DNA of 64,000 nt. Origin: Spirochaetales bacterium. Its GTDB lineage: Bacteria > Spirochaetota > Spirochaetia > CADAEX01. This document shows positions 35,383 to 44,837 of the stretch, in pieces (positions within the stretch are counted from its first letter, which is position 1; each line of letters starts with the position of its first letter). The notes under the pieces were generated by a model. The model searched no databases. It saw nothing but the letters and a program-made list of their open reading frames with translations, and was not told the origin of the DNA. Where the stretch lies: assembly GCA_024233785.1 (NCBI GenBank), contig JACKPD010000014.1, positions 1-64,000 on the forward strand, read 5' to 3'. The position numbers were made by a program, and so were the translations under genes.

Positions 35383-38300
35383 ATGAAAAGCATATCTGAT
35401 AAATTACCCCCAATCATGAGAACAGAAGTATTTTATAGAAACCCGCAGCTTGACGGGAGGGCCAAAAGGCTTTTAAAACAGGTGAGACAGTCTGTGTCCC
35501 TGTCCATAGAGAACATTTCAATAATTGATGTATTTATTTCAGAAGGAATCGACCGGCTTACTCCATCCCTTTCCGAAGAATTATTTTCAGACCCTGTCGC
35601 CCAGAAAGCACTTACAGATATGTGCGCCGCGGAATCCAAAGAACTTTCAGGCTGGAACTATCTTGTTGAAATAACCTACAGGCCGGGAGTTACAAATCCT
35701 GTCGCTATTACCGCAAAAAACACAATAGAGACAGCGCTTGGCAAAGCTATCCCGAAGGAATCGGGAGCTGTTTTTCAGAGTGCGGTTCAATACCTTATCT
35801 ATTCCCCGCCCCTTGAAATAGAACTCCAGGAAAAATTAAAAAAAATATTCTATAATCCGCTTGTCCAGCAGGAAGAGTTCAGAGAGGGAGGAATCTTCGC
35901 CCTTAAAAAAAATCCTCTTCCTGCAATTTACCCCCACAAGGTAGCGGAGAGTCCTGTTTCAGTTGAGGAAATCCATCTTGCTTCACTGGAAAAGGGCGCA
36001 CTTGATAAAATCTCGAAAGAAAGGCTGCTGGCCCTTTCTACAGAAGAGATGGAGTCGGTAAGAAATTATTTTGCAGACAGCAGTACAATAAAAGTGAGGA
36101 AAGAGGCCGGACTCGGCAGCGATCCGACAGATGTAGAGCTTGAGATGATTGCCCAGACATGGAGCGAACACTGCAAGCACAAGATTTTCAACGCCACAAT
36201 TGAATATAAGGACATGGAAACCGGAACTGAAGAAACAATCAGGTCGCTTTTTTCAAGCTGCATAAAAAGATCAACAGAAGAGATATCAAAAAAGAAAGGT
36301 TTCCTTAAATCAGTTTTCCACGATAATTCCGGTGTAATTGATTTTGACGATGAGAACCTTGTCTGTTTCAAGGTTGAAACCCATAATTCCCCGTCCGCCC
36401 TCGACCCTTACGGCGGTTCCATTACAGGAATAGTAGGGGTAAACAGGGATATCATGGGGACTGGAAAAGGGGCCCGCCCTTTCTTCAATACAAATGTTCT
36501 CTGCTTCGGGGAACCTGATACACCGGAGGAAGAGATACCGGAAGGGCTCCTTCACCCGAAAACTGTCATGAAAGGGGTCCATCACGGAATAATTGACGGC
36601 GGGAACCAGTCCGGCATTCCAACTGTGGCAGGGGCATTCCTCTTTGATGAAAGCTTTACAGGCAAACCGCTTGTGTTCTGCGGCACAGGGGGAATTCTCC
36701 CGAGGGAAATTAACGGCGAAGGAAGCTGGATAAAACATATTAATCCAGGAGATCTTGCTGTAATGACTGGGGGCAGGATCGGCAAAGACGGGATCCACGG
36801 CGCGACCTTCTCATCAAAAGCGCTTGACGAGGAATCCCCCTCATCCGCTGTCCAGATTGGAGACCCCATCACCCAGAAAAAAATGTGTGATTTTCTACTG
36901 GAGGCGCGGGATGCGGGGCTCTATTACGGTATAACAGACAACGGGGCGGGAGGCCTTTCCTCTTCACTTGGAGAGATGGCTGAGTATTCAGGCGGGATCA
37001 GGATCGATCTTCACAAATGCCCGCTAAAATATTCAGGACTTGCGCCATGGGAAATACTTGTTTCTGAATCCCAGGAAAGAATGAGCATTGCTGTAAAACC
37101 TGAAAAACTTGAAGCATTCACCGCCCTTGCAGAAAGACGGGGTGTAGAGGCATCTGTAGTCGGAGAGTTCACCTCAACAGGGTTTATAGATATCAGATAC
37201 GGGGATAAAAAAGCAGGCCTGCTCTCAATGGAGTTTCTGCACCGGGGACTGCCAGAAATGAAGCTTAAAGCAGTATGGAGCAGACCTCCCGCGGAAAGTT
37301 TAAAAATTGATGACCATGATTTCACCGGCATGCTGAAAAAACTTCTTAATGAGCCCAATATTGCATCAAAAGAACCGCTGGTAAGGCAGTATGATCATGA
37401 GGTCGGCGGCATATCAATTGTAAAACCGTTCACAGGGAGGGACTCGGACGCTCCTTCGGACAGTGCGGTTCTAAAACCTGTATTTGATTCAAACAGGGGG
37501 ATTACAGTAACACACGGGATCTGCCCCCGCTACGGGGACAGGGATACCTACAATATGGCGCTCTGCGCGGTGGACGAGGCATACAGGGCCCATATCGCAT
37601 CGGGCGGCAATCCGGATCATGCTGCTATACTTGATAATTTCTGCTGGCCCGATCCGGTAGAATCTGAAGCAGCTCCCGACGGTGCATATAAACTTGCACA
37701 GTTAGTCAGGGCCTGTAAAGGGCTTTACAAGGCAAGCATGGATTATGAACTCCCGCTTATATCAGGCAAGGATTCAATGAAAAACGATGCTGTAATCGGC
37801 GGGAAAAAGGTATCAGTCAGACCGACCCTCCTTATTTCATTGATAGGAATCATAGATAATATAGAAAAAGCCGTTACCACCGATTTCAAGGAAGAAGGTG
37901 ATGCGGTATATATTATTGGGAATACACACGGTGAACTTGGCGGAACATATTTTGAAAAATTATACGGGAAAAACCTCGGCGGCGCCCCGGCGGCGGACAC
38001 TGAAAAAGCTGTAAGGCTTTATAAAAAACTGCATGAGGCAATTTCAGAAAGACTTGTAAAATCGTGCCACGATATCTCTGACGGCGGCCTTGCCGTCGCA
38101 ATTGCGGAATCATGCCTTGGAGGCAGACTCGGGGCTGATATTTCCCTCGACATACTCCCCGGGACGACTGATAAAATGGAGACAGGGCGTATCCTGTTCT
38201 GCGAAACTCCTTCAAGGTTTATTGCGGGAATAGGAAGAAACGATACAGACAGGTTTGAATCAATAATGAAGGATTTCCCTGTACAGAGGATTGGGACAAC

Positions 38301-38403
38301 TACCAAAACCCCTTCCCTGAGAATAAAGAGGAACGGTAGTTATGCTGTAGACATAACAATAAGTGAAATATCTGCAGCCTGGAAAAGAGAGGATTTTGAA
38401 TGA
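35383..38403 (+). CDS. purL: Phosphoribosylformylglycinamidine synthase, synthetase subunit (PurL, large form)
   Basis: A 1006-residue cytoplasmic purine-biosynthesis enzyme. The ATP-dependent amidation of FGAR to FGAM is split here between this synthetase and the separate glutaminase PurQ. The N-terminal region (1-170) fits the PurS-like fused domain of large PurL. Motifs: SEHCKHKIF near 268, ETHNSPSALDPYGG near 334, the glycine-rich TGKGARP, DNGAGGLSS near 527, and CHDISDGGLAVA near 891. Length without the glutaminase is between the small (about 740) and the fused (about 1250-1300) forms. The start is the ATG at 35383 or the TTG at 35377; no Shine-Dalgarno sequence is seen, and a TAAATA hexamer ends six bases before the ATG. 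Confidence 0.93.
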   Translation: MKSISDKLPPIMRTEVFYRNPQLDGRAKRLLKQVRQSVSLSIENISIIDVFISEGIDRLTPSLSEELFSDPVAQKALTDMCAAESKELSGWNYLVEITYRPGVTNPVAITAKNTIETALGKAIPKESGAVFQSAVQYLIYSPPLEIELQEKLKKIFYNPLVQQEEFREGGIFALKKNPLPAIYPHKVAESPVSVEEIHLASLEKGALDKISKERLLALSTEEMESVRNYFADSSTIKVRKEAGLGSDPTDVELEMIAQTWSEHCKHKIFNATIEYKDMETGTEETIRSLFSSCIKRSTEEISKKKGFLKSVFHDNSGVIDFDDENLVCFKVETHNSPSALDPYGGSITGIVGVNRDIMGTGKGARPFFNTNVLCFGEPDTPEEEIPEGLLHPKTVMKGVHHGIIDGGNQSGIPTVAGAFLFDESFTGKPLVFCGTGGILPREINGEGSWIKHINPGDLAVMTGGRIGKDGIHGATFSSKALDEESPSSAVQIGDPITQKKMCDFLLEARDAGLYYGITDNGAGGLSSSLGEMAEYSGGIRIDLHKCPLKYSGLAPWEILVSESQERMSIAVKPEKLEAFTALAERRGVEASVVGEFTSTGFIDIRYGDKKAGLLSMEFLHRGLPEMKLKAVWSRPPAESLKIDDHDFTGMLKKLLNEPNIASKEPLVRQYDHEVGGISIVKPFTGRDSDAPSDSAVLKPVFDSNRGITVTHGICPRYGDRDTYNMALCAVDEAYRAHIASGGNPDHAAILDNFCWPDPVESEAAPDGAYKLAQLVRACKGLYKASMDYELPLISGKDSMKNDAVIGGKKVSVRPTLLISLIGIIDNIEKAVTTDFKEEGDAVYIIGNTHGELGGTYFEKLYGKNLGGAPAADTEKAVRLYKKLHEAISERLVKSCHDISDGGLAVAIAESCLGGRLGADISLDILPGTTDKMETGRILFCETPSRFIAGIGRNDTDRFESIMKDFPVQRIGTTTKTPSLRIKRNGSYAVDITISEISAAWKREDFE

Positions 38404-39170
38404 GCAATGCTGAAATAGTAAAAACTGCAGTAATTACAGGGTACGGCATAAACGCGGACAGGGAACTTGAAAGGGCATTTATCCTTGCCGGGTCAGAGGC
38501 AGAAAGAATTCACATTCAGGATTTGATAGAAAAACCCTCACGCCTTAAGGATTTCCATATACTGGCATTTCCCGGCGGTTTTTCTTTTGGAGACCATATA
38601 GGTTCCGGGCTTGTATTTGCCCATCTTTTTAAAAAGCACCTTATGAGTGAACTGAAATCTTTTATTGATAGCGGAAAACTGATAATCGGCATCTGCAACG
38701 GGTTCCAGGTACTTGTAAAAATGGGAGTGCTGCCTGACTTTGAAGGGGACTGGAGTCCTGATGTATCACTAATTCATAACAATACCGGCCTTTTTGAAAA
38801 CAGCTGGCTTACAGTCTCTTTCAACAGCAGTTCACCCTGCGTCTGGACGAAAGGGCTTGATGAAATGGATGTCCCTATCAGGCACGGGGAAGGGCGTTTT
38901 ATTACAGCAACAGATGAGGTCCTTGATAAAATTGAAAGAGAAAATCTCGCAGCTTTAAGATATCTTGACAGAAACCCCAATGGTTCGGTAAACAATATCG
39001 CAGGTCTTACAGACAGGACAGGAAGGATACTGGGCCTTATGCCGCACCCTGAAGCGTTTCTCTGCAGGGAAAATCATCCCGGCTGGGCATCCGGAAATAT
39101 AACGGAAGGCTCGGGTCTTGAAATATTCAGAAACGGTGTTCAGTACATCAAAAACAGCCTATGCCGGTAA
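38400..39170 (+). CDS. purQ: Phosphoribosylformylglycinamidine synthase, glutaminase subunit (PurQ)
   Basis: A 256-residue class-I glutaminase. The oxyanion strand PGGFSFGDHIGSG lies near residue 59, the nucleophile cysteine in GICNGFQVLVK near 99, and the His-Glu pair in GLMPHPEAF near 216. It releases ammonia from glutamine for PurL. The start overlaps the purL stop by four bases, and the end overlaps the ferredoxin gene by 10 bp. Confidence 0.95.
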   Translation: MSNAEIVKTAVITGYGINADRELERAFILAGSEAERIHIQDLIEKPSRLKDFHILAFPGGFSFGDHIGSGLVFAHLFKKHLMSELKSFIDSGKLIIGICNGFQVLVKMGVLPDFEGDWSPDVSLIHNNTGLFENSWLTVSFNSSSPCVWTKGLDEMDVPIRHGEGRFITATDEVLDKIERENLAALRYLDRNPNGSVNNIAGLTDRTGRILGLMPHPEAFLCRENHPGWASGNITEGSGLEIFRNGVQYIKNSLCR

Positions 39171-39454
39171 TTAAAATCGCAAATTCCGGGCAAACTATTA
39201 ATGCATCCCCTGCGGTATCAATACTGAACATACTTTTAAGGGAAGGAATAAGGATAAACCACCTCTGCGGAGGGAAAGCTGTGTGCGGAACATGCAGGAT
39301 TACAATTATTTCGGGGATGGAAAATCTTTCTGCCGTATCTGAAAAGGAAAGAGGCCGGCTTGATGCAATAAAAGCCAAAACAAACCAGAGACTAGCATGC
39401 CAGACTTATGTAAAAGGCGACGCGGAAATTGAAATACCGGGTTTTAAACCGTAA
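39161..39454 (+). CDS. 2Fe-2S ferredoxin
   Basis: A 97-residue electron carrier with cluster ligands C36, C42, C45 and C80 (C-x5-C-x2-C-x34-C), which is the spacing of adrenodoxin-type or xylene-monooxygenase-like 2Fe-2S ferredoxins. The fold features INHLCGGKAVCGTC and RLACQTYVKGD are visible. The start overlaps the end of purQ by 10 bp, so it is translated from the same mRNA. No reductase is adjacent, and no purine-related role is known to me. A terminator follows at once. Confidence 0.9.
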   Translation: MPVIKIANSGQTINASPAVSILNILLREGIRINHLCGGKAVCGTCRITIISGMENLSAVSEKERGRLDAIKAKTNQRLACQTYVKGDAEIEIPGFKP

Positions 39455-39487
39455 CAGGTGCATTAAAATATTGTTCATGCAGGATTA

Positions 39488-39525
39488 AAAAAAGGCTGAA
39501 CCCGCTCAGGATTCAGCCTTTTTTA
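39488..39525. terminator. Bidirectional terminator between ferredoxin and TRAP permease genes
   Basis: A nine-pair stem AAGGCTGAA (39492-39500) / TTCAGCCTT (39512-39520) has T-runs on both strands and lies between two convergent genes. Confidence 0.9.
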
Positions 39526-39536
39526 TTTACAGTATA

Positions 39537-41738
39537 TTACGAAACCCGTTTTCTCATTGATTCCGGAACTACATAACTTTTAGGCTGTTTACTAAAAATA
39601 AACTGGAAAGCAAAAACTCCTCCGAATACAGCTATGCCAAGAAGAGTCGGGGCAAGTTTCGGCCTTATCATCAGTATGGCGCCAAGGGCAAGGATAACCC
39701 TTTCAACAAGATAGAGTTTCCTCTTCATATATCCGGCCATGACAGACCCGAAAATTACTGAACCGAATATTGCTGTAATGATTGTTACAATTGTCATCAT
39801 TTCAAATGGATGCTGACCAAGCAGCAGTTTTGTGTTGTATACAAAAATAAAAGGAACAATATACGCTACAGCGGCAAGCCGTACCGCGGCAAATGCTGTA
39901 GGCCAGAATTTAGCCCCTGCGATCGCCGAAGCTGTGTAGGAAGTTATCGCAACCGGAGGCGTCAGCTCTGACATAATTCCGAAGTGGAAGCAGAAAAGGT
40001 GAGCTGCCATCGGTTCAACCCCTGCCCGGATCATTATCGGAACAGTAAGTATTGTCATAAGAATATAGTTGGCAACTGTAGGTACGCCCATGCCCAGGAT
40101 TAGGCACATAACCATTGTAATGAGCAGTGTGAGAAGCAGGTTATCCTGTGCCAGGACAGCAAGGAATGCCGATATTCTCGGGGTAAGACCTGTAAGCGTC
40201 GCAGTCCCTACAACAAAGCCGGCAATAGCGGAAGGAATCGCGACAACTGTAAGAGTCTGGCCCGCGTTGCTTAAAATATTTATGAATTTTTTTGAATTAA
40301 GTCTGGTTTCTTTCCTGATCATGGCAAGGATAAGACAGAGGACAAAAGACCAGAATGAAGCCATCATCGGTGTATATCCGTCTATAAGCATATAAACAAG
40401 AGAAACAACAGGGAGGAACAGATACCCTCTCATTACCGCTTCCCTTTTCCATGGCGGGATTTCGCTCTTTTTAAGCCCTATTGCCCCTATCCTGTGAGAT
40501 TCAAAATGAATCATTGAAAAGACTGAAGTGTAGTACAGAAGGGCAGGAAGAGCTGCCGCGGTGGCAACTTCCAGATAGCTTACACCGAGGAATTCAGCCA
40601 TTATAAATGCCACAGCGCCCATAACCGGAGGTGTTATCTGTCCGCCCATTGAAGCTGCGGCTTCAGTCGCGCCTGCGAGATGAGCTGGAATACCTGTCCT
40701 TTTCATAAGAGGTATAGTTACAATACCAGTTGTCGCTACATTTGAGGTTGATGAACCGCTGATTGTTGCGAACATGCTGCTTGCGACAACAGCCATTTTC
40801 GCCGGTCCCCCGACCATATGCCCGAATACCCCCTTAGCGATTGTTAGAAGGACTTCAGCAAGACCGGAGCCATGAAGAGCTGCACCAAGGAGAAGAAAAA
40901 GGGCAATATAACTGGCTGATACACCGAGAGGGGTGGACCAGAGTCCCGCGTCGGTAAGGATGAAATGCCTGATTATCATCCTGACCTGGAAACCCGGATG
41001 CCAGAACACGCCCGGGAAAATCATGCCGAACCTTGAATAGACAAGCATGAGTATACCGATAACCATGAGGGTATGACCGATAGACCTTCTTGTCGTTTCA
41101 AGAACTACAAGAATAAGCATGAATCCCGCTATCTGGTCAAAAAGTGTTACTATACCTGCCCTCTCCATTATGTTATCAGAAAAAATCGCGATATAGGCAC
41201 AGCCCATAATACCGAATGCCATAAACACATAGTCATACCAGATAACTGTTGTTTCATAGGCTTTCCCAATTTTTTTCCTCCAGTTGAGAGTAAGGTATCT
41301 CGAATAAAACAGCAGACCGAAAATCACTACAAATGAGACCACTGAGATTAATGTGGAATTCATTTTCAGGCTATCCATTGTCAGGAAAAAAGATGTCCAG
41401 AATCCAACCCCGAGAAAAGCATAGGGCAGATACGGCTCTTTCGCTGAACCCTGGTTCTTGTTTGCCGAAAATTTCATTAAACAAATCACAATTGCGAATG
41501 CAAGATGGATGGAACGCTGCTTCAATGCGGTGTAAGGAACAAAAACCGTATAAAGATGAAATACACCGTACAGCGCCGCAATAGCGACAAGGACTTTAGC
41601 GGCAAGTACATCAAAATCCCTGTGCCCGGAAGTTTTTCTTTCTAGTTCCTTGGCCCTTGCCTCAATTTCAAGAGCTTCTTTTTTTTCCTGTTCTGTCATT
41701 TTTGACATGTCAAGGACATTCAACAAATCGTCACTCAT
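39537..41738 (-). CDS. TRAP transporter fused permease, TAXI type (copy B)
   Basis: A 733-residue inner-membrane protein with about 18 hydrophobic segments that joins the small (DctQ-like) and large (DctM-like) subunits. The large-subunit part carries GSSTSNVATTGIVTIPLMK near residue 332, GGQITPPVMGAVAF near 368 and LGMGVPTVANYILMT near 553. A charged cytoplasmic N terminus (1-45) precedes the first helix. It is a close paralog of the next upstream gene, matching along nearly the whole length. Its own promoter is predicted at 42071-42101. AAAGGAAAGGA lies before the ATG. The substrate is unknown. Confidence 0.93.
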   Translation of the reverse strand: MSDDLLNVLDMSKMTEQEKKEALEIEARAKELERKTSGHRDFDVLAAKVLVAIAALYGVFHLYTVFVPYTALKQRSIHLAFAIVICLMKFSANKNQGSAKEPYLPYAFLGVGFWTSFFLTMDSLKMNSTLISVVSFVVIFGLLFYSRYLTLNWRKKIGKAYETTVIWYDYVFMAFGIMGCAYIAIFSDNIMERAGIVTLFDQIAGFMLILVVLETTRRSIGHTLMVIGILMLVYSRFGMIFPGVFWHPGFQVRMIIRHFILTDAGLWSTPLGVSASYIALFLLLGAALHGSGLAEVLLTIAKGVFGHMVGGPAKMAVVASSMFATISGSSTSNVATTGIVTIPLMKRTGIPAHLAGATEAAASMGGQITPPVMGAVAFIMAEFLGVSYLEVATAAALPALLYYTSVFSMIHFESHRIGAIGLKKSEIPPWKREAVMRGYLFLPVVSLVYMLIDGYTPMMASFWSFVLCLILAMIRKETRLNSKKFINILSNAGQTLTVVAIPSAIAGFVVGTATLTGLTPRISAFLAVLAQDNLLLTLLITMVMCLILGMGVPTVANYILMTILTVPIMIRAGVEPMAAHLFCFHFGIMSELTPPVAITSYTASAIAGAKFWPTAFAAVRLAAVAYIVPFIFVYNTKLLLGQHPFEMMTIVTIITAIFGSVIFGSVMAGYMKRKLYLVERVILALGAILMIRPKLAPTLLGIAVFGGVFAFQFIFSKQPKSYVVPESMRKRVS

Positions 41739-41771
41739 TATTTCCTTTCCTTTTAATTAGCATTTATTTTT

Positions 41772-41790
41772 ATTCTTTGAACCAAAGAAT
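41772..41790 (-). promoter_or_regulatory. Palindrome in the permease B leader
   Basis: ATTCTTTG / CAAAGAAT arms of eight bases with a three-base centre, 34 bases before the copy B start. A near-copy with one mismatch lies about 35 bases before the copy A start (44557-44575). It could be an operator or a hairpin retained from the duplication. Confidence 0.4.
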
Positions 41791-42070
41791 ACTTTTTTCA
41801 TAAGTAAACTTTTCCGTATATGAGATATCTTTTCTGATTTTAATTATTTATAATTGAATTATTGAGGCAGTAAGGTGTTTTAACCCCGGCTCTGTTTTTC
41901 CTTATTACATAAATATTATATGAGTTTAGGGGTGAAACGGCACAGGACCTTTTCCCTGAAACTCGGAATAAAATTCAATTTCCTGTGACACCAGGTTAAG
42001 GAACATGATGAATCAACCCCTGTCACTTCATAAAAAAAAATTATTACCGCAGTTCTCTCTGGATATCTTA

Positions 42071-42101
42071 ATAATAGCGTCCTGTCTGCCTGTTTTGTCA
42101 A
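42071..42101 (-). promoter_or_regulatory. Candidate promoter for TRAP permease B
   Basis: On the minus strand TTGACA (42101-42096) is followed by a 19-base spacer and TATTAT (42076-42071). The same TTGACAAAACA box and 19-base spacing occur before the TAXI gene, and the AT-rich sequence upstream is also alike. Confidence 0.5.
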
Positions 42102-42242
42102 GTGTTATTTTTAACATAAATCTAATTATTTTTTAATATATCAAATATGTCTATTAAGTATGTTATATCCACCACGCGGCCTGGGGATACTGATACCGGA
42201 ATAAGGTTAAATACTTAAATCAATGACAATAAAATTCAAAAG

Positions 42243-42275
42243 GAAAAAAAAGAGCCGCTTTGAAAGCGGCTCTTT
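42243..42275 (-). terminator. Rho-independent terminator of TRAP permease A
   Basis: An eleven-pair stem AAAGAGCCGCT (42249-42259) / AGCGGCTCTTT (42265-42275) with a T-run on the minus strand, 25 bases after the stop. Confidence 0.92.
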
Positions 42276-42300
42276 AAAATAGTAAGTTAATATTTCCGGG

Positions 42301-44523
42301 TTACTTTTTTGCCGCTTCCTTTTCTGCCATTCTTGCTTTTACAGATTCAGGTACAACATAGCTTTTCGGGTTTTTCTTATAAACAAACTGTACTACGAAT
42401 ACCAGGATGATTATAGCAATACCGGTAAGAGTAGGTATCAGCTTGGGACGGATCATAAGAATTGCGCCCAGTGCAAGTACTACTCTTTCTATCAGGTACA
42501 TTTTCCTCTTAAGATATCCTGCCATTGTCGCCCCGAACATGACCGCGCCTGCAATAGCGGTGATAATTGTTACTAAAGTCATTAATGTAAACGGGTGCTG
42601 TCCAAGGAGGAGGTTAGTGTTGAATACAAAGAGGTACGGAACTATATAGGCAACAGCTGCAAGGCGGACCGCCGCAAACGCAGTGGGCCAGAACTTGGCT
42701 CCCGCGATCGCCGATGCAGTATAGGATGTAATCGCGACCGGAGGTGTAAGCTCGGACATAATTCCAAAGTGGAATGCGAAAAGGTGCGCAGCCATCGGCT
42801 CAACTCCTGCCCTGAGCATTATCGGAACAGTAAGAATTGTCATAAGAATATAGTTCGCGACTGTCGGTACACCCATTCCAAGGATAAGACACATTACCTG
42901 CGTAATAATCAGTGTAAGCAGGAGACTGTCCTTAGCGAGGATTGCAAGGGCTGCGGATACTCTTGGGGCAAGCCCTGTAAGTGTCGCGGTACCTACAACG
43001 AAACCGGCTACAGCTGAAGGGATAGCAACAACAGTTAATGTCTGCGCTGCCGAAGCAAGAACATTGCCGAACTTTTTAAAATCAAGCCGTGTGTCTTTTT
43101 TTATCATTGATAAAGCGATCGCGAGTATAAATGATGTAAACCCAGCCCTCATCGGTGTGTAACCGTCAATAAGCATATATACAAGTACAATTACAGGGAG
43201 AAAAAGATAGCTGCCGTAAAGAGCATCTTTTTTCCATGGCGGAATTTCGCTTCTTTTAAGTCCAATCGCGCCGATTCTGTGTGATTCAAAATGTATCATT
43301 GAATATACAGCAGAATAGTAAAGCGCTGCGGGAAGAGCTGCGGCTGCCATAACAACAACGTAACTGACTCCCAGAAACTCTGCCATGATAAACGCAACTG
43401 CGCCCATTACAGGAGGGGTAATCTGACCGCCCATTGATGCCGCGGCTTCTGTTGCGCCTGCAAGGTGAGCCGGGATACCTGTTTTTTTCATAAGAGGTAT
43501 AGTTACAATACCTGTTGTAGCAACATTGGAAGTAGAAGAACCGCTTATCATTGCGAAAAGGCTGCTGGCAACAACGGCCATTTTAGCAGGTCCGCCGACC
43601 ATGGTTCCGAAAATACCTCTTGCGATTTTAAGGAGAATTTCCGCAAGCCCTGAAGCATGAAGGGCCGCACCAAAAAGGAGGAACATCGAGATAAATGTTG
43701 ATGATACTCCAAGAGGGGTTGACCAGAGCCCTGAGTCAGTAAGGATAAAATGCCTTATAATCATTGACACCTGGAACCCGGGATGCCAGAAAACTCCTGG
43801 AAAGAGGAACCCGAACCGGCTGTAAATAAGCATAAGGACACCAATAATCATAAGTGTATGTCCAATTGACCGTCTTGTAGCTTCAAGAACGGTAAGGATC
43901 AGGAAAAATCCTACAATCTGGTCAAAAAGCATTACAATACCGGCTCTTTCCATTATCTTGTCAACATAGAGTGCAATATATGTACATCCTATTACTGCAA
44001 ACGCCATAAAGACGTAATCATACCACATCGGCACAGATTCATAGGATTTTCCGATTTTAATTCTCTTTTTACGGGTTAGCATCCTTGCATAAAAGAGCAG
44101 TCCGAAAATCACAATAAATGAACCTATTGCAATAACATTGGTAAGAACGCCAATACTCTGCAGATATAGAAAAAGAGCCGTCCAGAAACCAATTCCCAAA
44201 AGAACGTAAGGTACCCACGGTTCCTTATCCGCCCCCTGATTCTTATTTGCCGAAAATTTCAGCAGACAGATAATAATGGCAAATAAAAGGTGAATTGCTC
44301 TCTGCCTTAAGGCAATAAGAAGACCAAATGCACCGGTGTAAAGATGAAAAATACTCATACCAATTGCTATTGCCGCAATTATCTTGAGACCGAGTGCACC
44401 GGAATCCCTGTGTCCGGAAGTTTCTTTCTCAAGCTTTTTGGCTCTTTCCGCAATTTCAAGAGCCTCCTGCTTTTCCTCTTCCGACATCCCAGTTGTGTTG
44501 AGATTTAATAATTCGTCGCTCAT
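42301..44523 (-). CDS. TRAP transporter fused permease, TAXI type (copy A)
   Basis: A 740-residue inner-membrane protein with the same layout as copy B: charged N terminus, about 18 membrane segments, joined small and large TRAP subunits. It has GSSTSNVATTGIVTIPLMKK, GGQITPPVMGAVAF and LGMGVPTVANYILMT at equivalent places. Differences from copy B are spread mainly over the first 250 residues and the loops. The C terminus is longer and lysine-rich (AEKEAAKK). It stands 314 bp downstream of the TAXI receptor, with a 29-bp repeat array between them, and probably works with it. AAGGAT precedes the ATG. Confidence 0.93.
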   Translation of the reverse strand: MSDELLNLNTTGMSEEEKQEALEIAERAKKLEKETSGHRDSGALGLKIIAAIAIGMSIFHLYTGAFGLLIALRQRAIHLLFAIIICLLKFSANKNQGADKEPWVPYVLLGIGFWTALFLYLQSIGVLTNVIAIGSFIVIFGLLFYARMLTRKKRIKIGKSYESVPMWYDYVFMAFAVIGCTYIALYVDKIMERAGIVMLFDQIVGFFLILTVLEATRRSIGHTLMIIGVLMLIYSRFGFLFPGVFWHPGFQVSMIIRHFILTDSGLWSTPLGVSSTFISMFLLFGAALHASGLAEILLKIARGIFGTMVGGPAKMAVVASSLFAMISGSSTSNVATTGIVTIPLMKKTGIPAHLAGATEAAASMGGQITPPVMGAVAFIMAEFLGVSYVVVMAAAALPAALYYSAVYSMIHFESHRIGAIGLKRSEIPPWKKDALYGSYLFLPVIVLVYMLIDGYTPMRAGFTSFILAIALSMIKKDTRLDFKKFGNVLASAAQTLTVVAIPSAVAGFVVGTATLTGLAPRVSAALAILAKDSLLLTLIITQVMCLILGMGVPTVANYILMTILTVPIMLRAGVEPMAAHLFAFHFGIMSELTPPVAITSYTASAIAGAKFWPTAFAAVRLAAVAYIVPYLFVFNTNLLLGQHPFTLMTLVTIITAIAGAVMFGATMAGYLKRKMYLIERVVLALGAILMIRPKLIPTLTGIAIIILVFVVQFVYKKNPKSYVVPESVKARMAEKEAAKK

Positions 44524-44702
44524 TAGTTAATTATCCTTCTTTTTCAAAAATATTTGTTTCCTTGAACCAAAGAATTAAGACCCTGAATAAATAACTGCCC
44601 ATAAAAGGGTATTTAGATTACCCTTGTGAACATTTATTACTAAAAACTGATTGAAAAAAATATTTTTCAATCATATAGCTGTAATTCGAAGTTTTAATAC
44701 CT

Positions 44703-44820
44703 GCAGACTCAAACCCGACGACTGGAAACCTGAAGACTCAAACCCGACGACCAAAAATCTAATGACTCAAACCCGACGACCAAAAATCCATAGACCCAAA
44801 CCCGACGACCAAAAATCTGA
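44703..44820. repeat. 29-bp tandem repeat, four copies
   Basis: The core AAACCCGACGAC starts at 44711, 44740, 44769 and 44798, a strict 29-base period. The unit reads roughly ACTCAAACCCGACGACCAA followed by AAATC and a variable end; the first copy is the most diverged. It lies between the TAXI receptor and permease A in the 314-bp gap. There are no unique spacers, so it is a minisatellite and not a CRISPR array. The rest of the gap holds only the copy A leader. Confidence 0.9.
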
Positions 44821-44837
44821 AGTATTGAACTTCACTT

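Larger units (their letters stand above)
41739..42242. other. Gene-free stretch between the two TRAP permeases
   Basis: About 500 bp with no convincing gene. From the minus-strand point of view it holds the predicted copy B promoter (42071-42101), an unusually long 5' leader of about 325 bases, and the palindrome at 41772-41790. Short open stretches on the minus strand lack a ribosome site and show no resemblance to TAXI receptors. Confidence 0.6.

Noticed and set aside
41916..42101. Small minus-strand gene between the TRAP permeases
   Set aside because: The start lies in the promoter -35 box, there is no ribosome site and no likeness to a TAXI receptor.
44703..44820. CRISPR array
   Set aside because: The units are contiguous with a 29-base period, there are no unique spacers, and no cas genes are near.
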